Assembly (NCBI GenBank): GCA_002435785.1
Contig: DIUC01000087.1
Span: 4,223 to 68,222 of the forward strand
Length of the DNA stretch: 64,000 nt
Reading direction: 5' to 3'
Source: Saprospiraceae bacterium UBA6168
GTDB taxonomy: Bacteria > Bacteroidota > Bacteroidia > Chitinophagales > Saprospiraceae
Shown in pieces: positions 34,316-43,853 of this stretch. The position numbers and the translations under genes are program-made. Under the pieces are notes generated by a model, which did no database searches, had not been told where the DNA came from, and worked only from the letters and a program-made list of their open reading frames with translations. How positions within the stretch are numbered: position 1 is the first letter of the stretch; the number at the start of each line of letters is the position of its first letter.

Positions 34316-37171
34316 TCAGGCCAAACTCCATTCAATAGTAAACAAATTTTGCTCTGTTACCTTCCGCTGCATCCTCCCTTCAATGTCCTGTATCATCTCG
34401 TCCCGCTGGTTTTCGATTTCATCCTCCACCTCAAAAATATCGGAGCGCTGCCGCCGCTGCTTCTTCTTGAGTTCACTTATTTTCTTCTGAATGTCGAGCA
34501 GGCTGTCCATGTTGGATTCCTCGTTGGTTTGCCTTTCAAGGTCTCGAATTTTCAGTTTTGTGTCCCGGATGGCCTTTTCGGCGGCGTGTATGCGGTCGTC
34601 AGCCCATTTTTGCAGCTTGAGCGTTTCGGTCTTGAAATAGGTGGTGTCCTTCTCTTTGAGTTCCAGCAACAGATTCTTACGGTTTTCAGCTTGGCATTCG
34701 AGAAGCTGTATTTCCGTGCTTTCCTTTAAATCAATTGGCTGCGTTTCAACGGCTTCCAAGTGCAGCAGGCGGCGGCACTGCTCGTCATCAAGTGTTTGGC
34801 CATCGGTGGTAAAGGCCGTGAACAGCAGGTGGTCGGTGGTATCGAAAGAAGCCACTTCAAGGTTCGTAACTTGTAGATAACCGCTTTTGCCGACGAGCGG
34901 TTCGAGGTTGGCGGCAGTACCACGGGCATTGCTGTAATCAAATTGGACGAGTGCCGTAGGCGTATCACCAGTTTTTGACTGACCGATAATTGCTTGCGCC
35001 AGCGGGTGGCCAATGCGCAGGCGGTGCGGGGCATCCTGTTTTTTGTCCACGGTGTACCAGCCGACCGGGGCATCTACCTGTTCCGGCAGCGCTTTGAGCA
35101 AGAACATGAATCGGCTATGGTCAAAACTGGCCAAATGCTGCAAGGCATAGCGGGCAATATGCCAAAGCCATAGCTCGTAGCGCCCAATATAACTTTTGGC
35201 ATCGGCCATGCGGATTTTCAACTTGTCTATTACTTCCGTATCAAAATGCTCAAAGAGTTGTTCCCGTGCATTTTTGATGCGGTTGTTGATTTGCTCCTCC
35301 AGTTCTTTTTGCAAGGCATCAAACGAACGGTTGATTTCCTCGGTGGTGCGGCAGTGCTGGTAGATTTCAGCGATTTTCTTCTCAAAATCCACTCCGCTTT
35401 CGATGGTGCCCAATACCTCGTCGCTGGCACCGAATACGCCGTTGAACAATTGGAATTTTTCATCCAATAATTGGAAAACCCGCTGGTCGGCAGCATTGCG
35501 TTGGTTAAGGAAGTTGACCACCACCACATCGTGCTGCTGGCCATAGCGGTGGCAGCGGCCTATGCGCTGCTCTATGCGCTGGGGGTTCCACGGCAGGTCG
35601 TAGTTGACGACCATCGCACAAAACTGCAAATTGATACCTTCAGCAGCAGCTTCTGTGGCAATCATGATTTGGGCATCACCAGCGAACTTCTCTACCAAAG
35701 CTGCCCTCATGTCTGCACTTCGAGAGCCACTTGCCCGGTCGGTACCCTTGTTTTTGCTCAGCCACTGGTTGTAGATTTCTTTGGACTGTTCATCGTTGTT
35801 CATACCATTGAACAGGATGGCCTGGCCTTGGAATCTCGTTTTTTCTAGCAGGTTAAATAAGTAGGTCTGTGTCCGGCGGCTTTCTGTAAATACAATGGCC
35901 TTTTGCGGAGCGCCCAATTCCTTCATCTTGGAAAATCCCTCCTGCAAAGCCGATATTAGGCGGTCGCCCTTGGCATTGGTCTCGATGGACTCTGCCAGAT
36001 TGCGGTAGGTTTTCAGTTCGGCTATCTCGATTTTTACTTGCTCTATTTGTTCTTGCGTGAGCGTAAGCTGCTCTTCTTGTTCCTCATACTCCCATTCGTC
36101 GAGGTAGTCTTCCAAGTCGTCAAGGTCATCATCGAAATCTTCGAGCGAGCGCAATTTCTCTTCCCCGTCCGTCACCATTTTTTCTAACCGTAGAATAAGC
36201 TGGTGAATGGTACCTGCTATGGCAAAAGTCGAAGATGCCAACAACTTGCGCATTATCATGGTGAGCAAATGCCTTTGGCTGCTCGGAAGTGCAAACAGCA
36301 GTTGGCGTTGCAAGTAGTCGTTTACCTTAGTATATAGTTCATGCTCTTCTGCTGTGGGTTCGAAGCGCAACGTGAGGGGTATGCGATTGGTGTAGCGGAT
36401 GTATTCTTGCACCTGTCTGCGCAGGGTGCGGTGGCATACCGGGGCAATGCGTTCACGGAGGTCTGCAAAATCAATTTCACCACCAGCACGGGTGAACTGG
36501 CTTTTGAAACTCAACCTATCCCCAAAAATATGGTCATCAATCAAACTGACAAGGCCGAATAGCTCCATCAGTGAGTTTTGAAGTGGCGTGGCTGTCAACA
36601 ATACTTTGCGGCAAGCGGATACAGCGTTTTTGATGGCTTTGCCAATGACGTTGGAGGGTTGATAGACATTGCGCAAGCGGTGCGCCTCATCAATGACGAC
36701 CAAGTCCCATGTGACCAATTGAAGGAATTCGTCCTTGCTACGGGCAAAATGAAAAGAACAAATGACGACTTTTTGCTGCTCGAAAGGGTTCTTTTTCCCT
36801 GCCCGTAACTGTTCCTTGAAATTCTTGTTTTCGAGAATCACGGTGGGCAGGAAGAATTTTTCCTCCAATTCTTGGCTCCATTGTTTGCGCAGGTTGGAGG
36901 GGCAAATGATGACTAATTTGCGGTTGCCCTCTGCCCATTTTTGCGAAAGCAAAATGCCCGCTTCTATGGTTTTTCCTAAACCGACTTCGTCCGCCAGAAT
37001 TGCACCATTGGATAATGGCGATTTAAATGCAAACAAAGCTGCATCTACTTGGTGCGGGTTCAAATCCACTTGGGCATCCAGCAATGTTGCACTGAATTTT
37101 TCTACGCTGTCAGAAGGGCAACGTTTGGTAAGCTCGAAGGCGAAGTATTTTGCTTGGTGAGGGGTGAGCAT
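34316..37171 (-). CDS. SNF2-family helicase/translocase
   Basis: The 951-aa SF2 protein has Walker A-containing DEVGLGKT at residues 61-68, VVIDEAHRLRN (motif II) and LLTATPLQNSLMELFGLVSL (motif III). TEAAAEGINLQ and RIEQRIGRCHRYGQQ are motifs V and VI. This is the RapA/SNF2 pattern. The last 150 residues are a charged coiled coil (ELKKKQRRQRSDIFEVEDEI). SNF2 proteins of this kind (DrmD in class 1 DISARM) act on DNA in several defence systems. It is the first gene of the operon and lies about 60 bp from the 104-bp element shared with the HsdR-like gene. Confidence 0.85.
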   Translation of the reverse strand: MLTPHQAKYFAFELTKRCPSDSVEKFSATLLDAQVDLNPHQVDAALFAFKSPLSNGAILADEVGLGKTIEAGILLSQKWAEGNRKLVIICPSNLRKQWSQELEEKFFLPTVILENKNFKEQLRAGKKNPFEQQKVVICSFHFARSKDEFLQLVTWDLVVIDEAHRLRNVYQPSNVIGKAIKNAVSACRKVLLTATPLQNSLMELFGLVSLIDDHIFGDRLSFKSQFTRAGGEIDFADLRERIAPVCHRTLRRQVQEYIRYTNRIPLTLRFEPTAEEHELYTKVNDYLQRQLLFALPSSQRHLLTMIMRKLLASSTFAIAGTIHQLILRLEKMVTDGEEKLRSLEDFDDDLDDLEDYLDEWEYEEQEEQLTLTQEQIEQVKIEIAELKTYRNLAESIETNAKGDRLISALQEGFSKMKELGAPQKAIVFTESRRTQTYLFNLLEKTRFQGQAILFNGMNNDEQSKEIYNQWLSKNKGTDRASGSRSADMRAALVEKFAGDAQIMIATEAAAEGINLQFCAMVVNYDLPWNPQRIEQRIGRCHRYGQQHDVVVVNFLNQRNAADQRVFQLLDEKFQLFNGVFGASDEVLGTIESGVDFEKKIAEIYQHCRTTEEINRSFDALQKELEEQINNRIKNAREQLFEHFDTEVIDKLKIRMADAKSYIGRYELWLWHIARYALQHLASFDHSRFMFLLKALPEQVDAPVGWYTVDKKQDAPHRLRIGHPLAQAIIGQSKTGDTPTALVQFDYSNARGTAANLEPLVGKSGYLQVTNLEVASFDTTDHLLFTAFTTDGQTLDDEQCRRLLHLEAVETQPIDLKESTEIQLLECQAENRKNLLLELKEKDTTYFKTETLKLQKWADDRIHAAEKAIRDTKLKIRDLERQTNEESNMDSLLDIQKKISELKKKQRRQRSDIFEVEDEIENQRDEMIQDIEGRMQRKVTEQNLFTIEWSLA

Positions 37172-37230
37172 GTTATGGTATAGGGTATTTGGATTTGCCT
37201 GGGTGGCAAATCAAGTTTAGCGTCATTTTG

Positions 37231-37336
37231 AATGGGCGGTCAGCGGGTCTCATGCCTTGGTCGTTTAGTGGGCCGCAAGTTAGTGAAATATCGCTTTCTA
37301 CCATACAACCCATGCTGTTTTTCTAACATTTCTCGG
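37231..37336 (-). repeat. 104-bp element upstream of the defence operon, copy 1
   Basis: On the plus strand it runs from AATGGGCGGTCAGCGGGTCT to TGCTGTTTTTCTAACATTTC. It is about 94% identical by eye to the complement of 63225-63330. In both places the AATGGGCGGT end faces a restriction/helicase gene start (60 and 82 bp away) and 21-bp tandem repeats begin just beyond the other end. Confidence 0.8.
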
Positions 37337-37348
37337 AAGGTGTTTTTG

Positions 37349-37453
37349 GTCCGCAGTGAATTTGGTTCGGTACTCACAGGTTCGGGCTCGGCCCGCACCG
37401 ATTTTGGTTTGCAACAAAGCGCATTGGGCAGTAGTACGGCAGGGTGGTAAGAA
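37349..37453. repeat. Degenerate 21-bp tandem repeat beside element copy 1
   Basis: About five 21-bp units are visible, with motifs such as TTCGGGCTC and CACCGATTTTGG. They are degenerate compared with the array at 62956-63186 but occupy the same place relative to the 104-bp element. No gene is seen between 37172 and 37634. Confidence 0.55.
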
Positions 37454-37606
37454 GTAGTTTCTCCATTTTGCGAAAATTTGGGGCAAGATAGCGTCAGGTG
37501 CCGCAATTTCAACACATAAATTTGAAAAATGGCGCAATGGGGAACAGAGGCCATTTGAGTGAATTGTTTCAAAGAAGTTTTTCCCATCCATCCCGGCTAA
37601 AAATCC

Positions 37607-37614
37607 TAACTTTG
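37607..37614 (+). promoter_or_regulatory. -7 element TAACTTTG before the ftsB-like gene
   Basis: TAACTTTG matches TAnnTTTG and lies 20 nt before the ATG at 37635. The -33 region (GTTTTTCCC) is only T-rich, so the promoter is partial. Confidence 0.45.
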
Positions 37615-37634
37615 CCGTGCAAAATCAATGACTT

Positions 37635-37949
37635 ATGGCGCTACAAGTACCAAATCCGCTTCAAATCATCACCAGGAAACTGCCCAAGCCGCTGCGCAAC
37701 AAGTATTTCTTGTCCATTGCGGTTTTTGCAGCCGTCCTGATTTTTTTTGACAAGCACGACCTGCTCACGCAATGGAAGTTGCGGGGTTCTGTCAAGCGAT
37801 TGGAACACGACAAAGCCTATTACGAGCAGCGCATCGAACAAGCCAAGCTCGACCAAGACAATATCAACAACAACAAAGAACAGTTCGCCCGTGAGAAGTA
37901 CCACATGCACAAACCGGGCGAGGACGTTTTCATCATCCAGGAGCAATAA
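37635..37949 (+). CDS. FtsB/DivIC-like septum formation initiator
   Basis: The 104-aa protein has a short cytoplasmic N-terminus, one membrane helix (YFLSIAVFAAVLIFF), then a coiled coil (LRGSVKRLEHDKAYYEQRIE) and the family's C-terminal REKYHMHKPGEDVFII. This is the standard FtsB/DivIC architecture. It should take part in the divisome (FtsQLB) at the inner membrane. It lies 60 nt before sucD and may be co-transcribed with it. Confidence 0.88.
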   Translation: MALQVPNPLQIITRKLPKPLRNKYFLSIAVFAAVLIFFDKHDLLTQWKLRGSVKRLEHDKAYYEQRIEQAKLDQDNINNNKEQFAREKYHMHKPGEDVFIIQEQ

Positions 37950-38009
37950 CTGCGAGTCTTGCGTTGGACCCAACGCCTAACTCGAAACTCATAACTCACA
38001 ACTTTATTC

Positions 38010-38891
38010 ATGTCCGTTTTAGTAAACAAAAACTCCCGCATCATCGTCCAGGGCTTCACTGGAAAAGAAGGCACCTTCCACGCTACACAAATGCTTGAAT
38101 ACGGAACCAACTTGGTCGGCGGCGTTACGCCCGGCAAAGGTGGCTCACAGCACCTCGACAAGCCAGTTTTCAATACCGTATCCGATGCGGTGAAATTGGC
38201 CGGGGCGGATGTTTCCGTCATTTTCGTGCCACCACCATTCGCAGCAGATGCCATCATGGAAGCTGCCGAGGCTGGCGTAAAGGTCATCATTTGCATCACG
38301 GAAGGGATTCCGGTGCAAGACATGGTGAAAGTGAAAGCTTACCTCGATGGCAAACCAGATTGCCGCCTTGTGGGGCCGAACTGCCCAGGCGTGATAACGC
38401 CGGGCGAGGCAAAGTGCGGCATCATGCCGGGCTTCATCCACCGGCCGGGGCGCATCGGCATCGTGAGCCGTTCTGGCACATTGACCTACGAGGCGGTGGA
38501 CCAAGTAACCAAAGCTGGCATGGGGCAGTCCACTTGCATCGGCATAGGTGGCGACCCAATAGTCGGCACTACCACCAAGGATGCCGTTGAATTGTTGATG
38601 AACGACCCGGAAACTGACGGCATCATCATGATTGGTGAAATCGGCGGTGGCATGGAAGCCGAGGCGGCACAGTATGTGAAGCAATTTGGTACCAAACCGG
38701 TCGTAGGGTTCATCGCAGGACAAACCGCACCCAAGGGCCGCAAGATGGGTCACGCAGGTGCCATCATCGGTGGCGCTGACGATACTGCCGAAGCCAAGAT
38801 GAAAATCATGGCAGCTTGTGGCATCCACGTCGTCAACTCGCCTGCAAGCATTGGCGAGACCATGAGAAAAGCAATGGCTGGGGAGCTTTAA
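38010..38891 (+). CDS. sucD: Succinate-CoA ligase, alpha subunit
   Basis: The 293-aa protein matches SucD throughout: an N-terminal CoA-binding Rossmann domain with QGFTGKEGTFHATQM and a ligase domain with the phosphorylated His248 in KMGHAGAII. Length is standard. With SucC, which is not in the window, it converts succinyl-CoA to succinate in the TCA cycle with substrate-level phosphorylation. A strong hairpin terminator follows 19 nt after the stop. Confidence 0.97.
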   Translation: MSVLVNKNSRIIVQGFTGKEGTFHATQMLEYGTNLVGGVTPGKGGSQHLDKPVFNTVSDAVKLAGADVSVIFVPPPFAADAIMEAAEAGVKVIICITEGIPVQDMVKVKAYLDGKPDCRLVGPNCPGVITPGEAKCGIMPGFIHRPGRIGIVSRSGTLTYEAVDQVTKAGMGQSTCIGIGGDPIVGTTTKDAVELLMNDPETDGIIMIGEIGGGMEAEAAQYVKQFGTKPVVGFIAGQTAPKGRKMGHAGAIIGGADDTAEAKMKIMAACGIHVVNSPASIGETMRKAMAGEL

Positions 38892-38909
38892 GTGCCCAAG
38901 CCCACCAAG

Positions 38910-38957
38910 CCAAAAGACCTGCCTTGACGAGTTCAATGGCAGGTCTTTTGGTTTTTG
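38910..38957 (+). terminator. Rho-independent terminator of sucD
   Basis: CCAAAAGACCTGCC (38910-38923) pairs with GGCAGGTCTTTTGG (38938-38951), followed by TTTTT. This is a canonical terminator. Confidence 0.85.
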
Positions 38958-39512
38958 GCCGCTTCGTAAGCATCTTGTTCCCTTCGATACATGGCTTATT
39001 TAAACAATTTTGAAAATTTTTTAAATTCAAATTTTCTTACATCCAACTGGTTTTAAATTCATTAAACATTCATTTTTTTTTACACCTAAAATATACCCTC
39101 CAGAATAAAATCCTACCTGCCCAAACAGGCAACGTTTTTGCCTAATGTGTTGAAGATGAAAAGAAATAAAGGCTCCATCAAAAAAGGTCAAAAAGAAAAG
39201 TTGAAGTACCAATTTAGCGCAAAGCTTCAACCCATAATGAAAAAAGCATAGTCAGAAAACTACCACCACCTATTTCCAGTCCTGCTTTCCTATACTTCCA
39301 TTGATTTTAAAAAAAGGCTTCTCAACAAGTTGAAGCTTGTTGGTTTCATTTGGTCAACCGCATGTTTTGGCTCAGCTACTTTCTAATTGGCTTAAAAATC
39401 AAATAGCCACTTCTGAAAGTCAGTAGGGCAATGTGCGAGTTCCTCGGTGAACCATGCAAGTAACTGCTTGGCGTTTTATCACACTCCAATTCTTTAACTT
39501 AAATCCAATCCC
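38958..39512. other. AT-rich gap before the large T9SS protein
   Basis: About 555 bp without a supported gene. A small hairpin is seen near CCTGCCCAAACAGG (39116-39129). The rest is AT-rich and could be a long leader or promoter region. I see nothing coding. Confidence 0.5.
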
Positions 39513-42500
39513 ATGTTGAATCCGGCAGTTACTCCGGCATTCAGGAGGCGACTTTTTGCGTGGTTGTTAGCTTCCTGCACATTCAGTATTTTCGCTTATG
39601 GTCAACCAACGCCAGTAATCACTGGTGAAACGGTTGCCTGTCAAGGCGATGCATTCTTTTACGCAACTACCTTCATACCCGGCAGCAGTTGGGCATGGAC
39701 GGTCTCGCCGGGTGGCACCATCCTCCAAAATTTCGGCAACTTCATCGAAGTGCAATGGAACGGCCCAAAAAACAGCACCCAGACCCTGAGCGTTGTGGAA
39801 ACAGACCAAAACGGCCTAACGGGGTCTGACCTTCACACCATCTTTATCCTTAAAACGATATTGGCTTGCGAGAATTCCGTGCAGGTTTCCATCCCCCAAA
39901 GCGGTGTTGCTCAAATCCTACCAGACATGTTGCTGGAAGGACAATACAACACGTATGATGGTTATACGGTGGAAGTCTATAACCAAGCCGGCGGGTTCCT
40001 CGGCAATTCGGTCACCTGCGCCCATGTTGGGTTGACATTGATTGGCAAGGTAAAAGAAGGATGTTCTGGGAACACCTGTTGGTCAACCATCAAGGTAGAG
40101 GACAAGCTCCCACCTTATTTCAATTGCCCAATCGCCCCCATCGAGATACCCTGCGATGCCGACCTAAATTTGATTCCGCACCCAGCAGTGTTCGACAACT
40201 GCGACGTTTCCATTGAAGTAAATATGGTGGGCTACCAAGTCAACAACACCAACGTTTGCAACGGTGTATGGATAACCCGTAACTGGTCGGCCAAAGATGA
40301 CCACGGCAACCAAGGCTACTGCTCGGAAACGCTTCACATCAGCCCGAACGGGCCAGTGGACTTCCCAAAGGACACCACTTGGACTTGCACCCAATATGAC
40401 CTCCACCCAAACATCACCAATGCCTCGGCTTATACCGACAGCCTGCACACCACTGGCTCTGGTCGGCCTTATGGCGTGGGCGGGCCTTATTGCCAATACA
40501 ACTACCAACACAGCGATGACACCATCCAAGTCTGTGGCACTTCCTTCAAAATCATACGCACCTGGACGGTCATCAATTGGTGCACCGGGGTGGTAATCCT
40601 TACCGACTTTGAAGGGGACAGCAACCAGCAGCTCATAAAGGTGATGGACTACAACAAACCTTCCATGACGGTGCCGACCATCACGCTCAATGCCAACCTG
40701 CAAGGCGCCTTTCCAAACCCATGTGCCTCCACGGGGCTGCTGCCCGCACCCGTCGTATCTGACTCTTGCAACGACGTGACCGTGCGAATATTCACTGCCG
40801 TCGGGGAGGCCATTTACGTGAATGGCGTGGACGGAAAGCAAGGCGGCTATGTACCAGCACCGGGCTTAAAGTTTGGCATGCACATCGTTACCTATAAGGC
40901 GACCGATGCCTGCGGCAATTTCACGGAAATTAATGTGGTGGCTACGGTAACAGACCTCTCCGCACCAACCGCCATCTGCATCGCATTCACGGATGTGACG
41001 CTCCAACCCAACGGGTTCACCGAGGCCGCTGCCGAAACCTTCAACCTCGCCAGCTACGACAACTGTTGCCTGAACCAATTCTTGGTAAAAAGGATGGGCG
41101 AGCCTGACTCCCATTTTGCCCCTTCCATTGATTTTAACTGCGATGATATTCCAGAGGTAATGGTGGTGCTGCGGGCAGTGGATTGCCACGGCAACTTCAA
41201 CGACTGCATGGTGACTGTTTTTGTCAAGGACAAAATCGCACCGATTTGCATTGCTCCGCAACAAAAAACCATACCCTGCACCGACCTACCTGCCGATATG
41301 ACACAGGCTTGGTTGAACGGTTTGGGGCAGGCCAGCTACTACGACAATTGCGACGCCACCATTGCGGAGCTGCCCTTCTCCGAGAACGTCAACGCATGTG
41401 GCCAGGGCAAAATCATCCGCTACTGGAAGGTGGTGGACGGCTCTGGCAACCTGTCTGGCACCTGTGAGCAACACATCAACATTGTGCCGAAATCCGACTG
41501 GGTCATCAAATTCCCGGCTGACTTCTATGGCTCCTGCGATGACATCGTGGATGCCGAAGAACTGGAAATCGTCAACAATGGCTGCGACCTTTTTGCCGTC
41601 AGCCACCAAGACCAGTATTTCGCTTTAACATTGGGCGACAGTGCCTGCTACAAAATCGTGCGCACTTGGAAGGTCATCAACTGGTGCAGCTACGACCCTT
41701 ATGTACCGTTCCAGACCGTGAACCACACCCCCCTTGGCGTGTGGGTGGACGAAGATGATTACAACAACTACGGTGCATACCAGTACCAGCAAATCATCAA
41801 GATTTTCGACGATACGCCACCTGCATTGAGCTACCCTTTTGCCAATGAATTTTGCAGCATAGATGCCACCTGTACCAGTGGCCCAGTCTTTCTGCCCATA
41901 CAGATTGATGGCATATGCTCGAATGCCTTCAACGTGGTGTACCACCTGGACCTTTTCAACAATGGCAGCTACGACCTGAACGGCACTGGCTTCTTTGATG
42001 GCCAACTGCCGATTGGAAAACACCGAATCATTTACTTGGTGGAGGATGGTTGCAACAATGGGGCACAACTGACGGTACATTTTGAAGTAAAGGACTGCAA
42101 AAAGCCAACGGCGGTGTGCGAGAACGGCATCATCGTGGAACTCATGCCAACTGGCATGGTGCCTATTTGCGCAAAGGCACTCGACTACGGCAGCTACGAC
42201 AACTGCCCCGGCGACTTGACCATCTCCTTTTCGCAGGACATCAACGACTCCTGCAAGATATTTACTTGCCTCAATGTCGGGACAGTGCCAGTGAGTGTTT
42301 GGGTGACGGATGCTGCTGGCAACCAGGACTACTGTGCCACCTTTATCATCATTCAGGACAACATGTTCAACTGCGTGACCGGCGCTCCCATCAACGGCTT
42401 GATTGCGACCGCCGAAAACGAACCAGTGGAAGGCGTTTCCGTCACACTGAACAACAACAGCGGGACCCAAAACTTCACGACGGGTTCCAACGGCACCTTC

Positions 42501-43646
42501 CAGTTCCCCGGTTTGACCATCGGTGCTGACTATACCGTGACCCCGCACAAGGACGACGAGCCACTCAACGGGGTCTCCACCTTTGACCTCGTGCTGATGT
42601 CCAAGCATATACTTGGTGTTGCGCCATTCACTTCGCCGTACCAACTCATCGCTGCTGATGCCAACAAATCGAACAGCGTGACCACCTTCGACCTCGTGGA
42701 GGTGCGCAAGTTGATTCTGATGATAAACCAGGATTTCCCCAACAACACCTCGTGGCGTTTTGTAGAAAAAAGCTACCAGTTCCCAAATCCAGCGAATCCT
42801 TGGCAGGAGGTTTTCCCAGAGGTGACCAACATCAATGATTTGCCATTCTCGTTGAGCGGTTTGGACTTCGTGGCCATCAAGATTGGCGACGTGAACAGCA
42901 GCGCCAACGCCAATGGCCTCAACGGGGAAGAAACTGGCAGCAGAAGCAATGGCACATTGGAATTAGTGTTGGACAATGCTACCTTCCAAACGGGTCAAAC
43001 CGTGCCCGTGACCTTCAGGGCAAAGGACTTCAATACCGTTTACGGCTTCCAGTTCACGCTTGATTTCAACAAGGAAATGCTCGACTTCCATAGTGTGGTG
43101 CAAACCTCGGTGACGGGCTTGGCGAACTTCGGCACCACCATGACGGACCAAGGCGCCGTGACCGCAAGTTGGGAGACCAACCCGCCGTTGACCTTGGTGG
43201 ACGGTGAACCGGTCGTCATGATCAACTTCACGGCGAAGGCCAATGGAAGCTTATCGGAAGCGATAGGCATTTCCTCCCGGTTCACAGCGGCGGAAGCTTA
43301 TGTCGGCGAGCCTGTCGAACTCTTCAACTTGACACTCACCGTCAACAATGGCAACGTTTCCTCCACAAAGCGGGCTTTGCAAACTGACTATGTTTTGTAC
43401 CAAAATATTCCTAACCCATTCAGCAAAAAGACGGTAGTCGGGTTCCAATTGCCGAAGGCAAGTGATGTCAAGCTGACGGTGTTTGATGGCACTGGCCGGA
43501 AAGTCACCGTCATCAGCAGTGATTATTCCGCAGGCTACCATGAAATCGAACTCGACCGGAGCAGCCTGCCGACGACTGGCCTGATGTATTACCGATTGGA
43601 GGCTGGCAGCTTCACGGCTACCCGTTCAATGACCATCGTGAATTGA
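39513..43646 (+). CDS. Large T9SS surface protein with HYR-like, dockerin-like and cohesin-like regions
   Basis: The 1377-aa protein has a signal peptide (ending about FSIFAYGQ), then many Cys-rich beta-sandwich repeats of HYR type (DNC and CG motifs such as ATDACGNFTEINVVATVTD). Near residue 970 a carboxypeptidase-regulatory-like segment begins (EPVEGVSVTLNNNSG). Two dockerin-like motifs (NGVSTFDLVLMSKHILGV and NSVTTFDLVEVRKLIL) follow. After those comes a cohesin-like domain (ATFQTGQTVPVTFRAKDFNT). The end is a type A sorting domain (YVLYQNIPNPFSKKT, SGLM-type strands, RSMTIVN). It is probably secreted by the T9SS as a cell-surface or extracellular matrix protein. The role is unknown. Confidence 0.85.
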   Translation: MLNPAVTPAFRRRLFAWLLASCTFSIFAYGQPTPVITGETVACQGDAFFYATTFIPGSSWAWTVSPGGTILQNFGNFIEVQWNGPKNSTQTLSVVETDQNGLTGSDLHTIFILKTILACENSVQVSIPQSGVAQILPDMLLEGQYNTYDGYTVEVYNQAGGFLGNSVTCAHVGLTLIGKVKEGCSGNTCWSTIKVEDKLPPYFNCPIAPIEIPCDADLNLIPHPAVFDNCDVSIEVNMVGYQVNNTNVCNGVWITRNWSAKDDHGNQGYCSETLHISPNGPVDFPKDTTWTCTQYDLHPNITNASAYTDSLHTTGSGRPYGVGGPYCQYNYQHSDDTIQVCGTSFKIIRTWTVINWCTGVVILTDFEGDSNQQLIKVMDYNKPSMTVPTITLNANLQGAFPNPCASTGLLPAPVVSDSCNDVTVRIFTAVGEAIYVNGVDGKQGGYVPAPGLKFGMHIVTYKATDACGNFTEINVVATVTDLSAPTAICIAFTDVTLQPNGFTEAAAETFNLASYDNCCLNQFLVKRMGEPDSHFAPSIDFNCDDIPEVMVVLRAVDCHGNFNDCMVTVFVKDKIAPICIAPQQKTIPCTDLPADMTQAWLNGLGQASYYDNCDATIAELPFSENVNACGQGKIIRYWKVVDGSGNLSGTCEQHINIVPKSDWVIKFPADFYGSCDDIVDAEELEIVNNGCDLFAVSHQDQYFALTLGDSACYKIVRTWKVINWCSYDPYVPFQTVNHTPLGVWVDEDDYNNYGAYQYQQIIKIFDDTPPALSYPFANEFCSIDATCTSGPVFLPIQIDGICSNAFNVVYHLDLFNNGSYDLNGTGFFDGQLPIGKHRIIYLVEDGCNNGAQLTVHFEVKDCKKPTAVCENGIIVELMPTGMVPICAKALDYGSYDNCPGDLTISFSQDINDSCKIFTCLNVGTVPVSVWVTDAAGNQDYCATFIIIQDNMFNCVTGAPINGLIATAENEPVEGVSVTLNNNSGTQNFTTGSNGTFQFPGLTIGADYTVTPHKDDEPLNGVSTFDLVLMSKHILGVAPFTSPYQLIAADANKSNSVTTFDLVEVRKLILMINQDFPNNTSWRFVEKSYQFPNPANPWQEVFPEVTNINDLPFSLSGLDFVAIKIGDVNSSANANGLNGEETGSRSNGTLELVLDNATFQTGQTVPVTFRAKDFNTVYGFQFTLDFNKEMLDFHSVVQTSVTGLANFGTTMTDQGAVTASWETNPPLTLVDGEPVVMINFTAKANGSLSEAIGISSRFTAAEAYVGEPVELFNLTLTVNNGNVSSTKRALQTDYVLYQNIPNPFSKKTVVGFQLPKASDVKLTVFDGTGRKVTVISSDYSAGYHEIELDRSSLPTTGLMYYRLEAGSFTATRSMTIVN

Positions 43647-43853
43647 TTTTGAGCTTATGGTTTTGGGTTTTGAGTGACGGCAATGCCTCACTTGAAACCC
43701 AAACCTAAAGACTCCATTAAACCCAAGATAGATAGATTTGGAGTAAAATTTGGGCCGCCTCTCTCAAGGGGGCGGTTTCTTTTTTTTGTGCTGCGCAAAG
43801 ATTTAACAGGCCCGAAATGGAGATTTTCCTTTCCTTCGTCAAAAATTTCCACC

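Noticed and set aside
21775..37171. Canonical BREX or DISARM system
   Set aside because: No PglZ, BrxC, DrmA or DrmB homologue is recognisable; only the SNF2 and methyltransferase are shared in kind.
41625..42644. 339-aa minus-strand frame opposite the large T9SS gene
   Set aside because: Antisense shadow of a clearly coding frame with signal peptide, repeats and sorting domain.
43674..43853. 60-codon N-terminal extension of the TonB-dependent receptor
   Set aside because: Not signal-like and crosses a GC-rich hairpin; ATG at 43854 begins a proper signal peptide.
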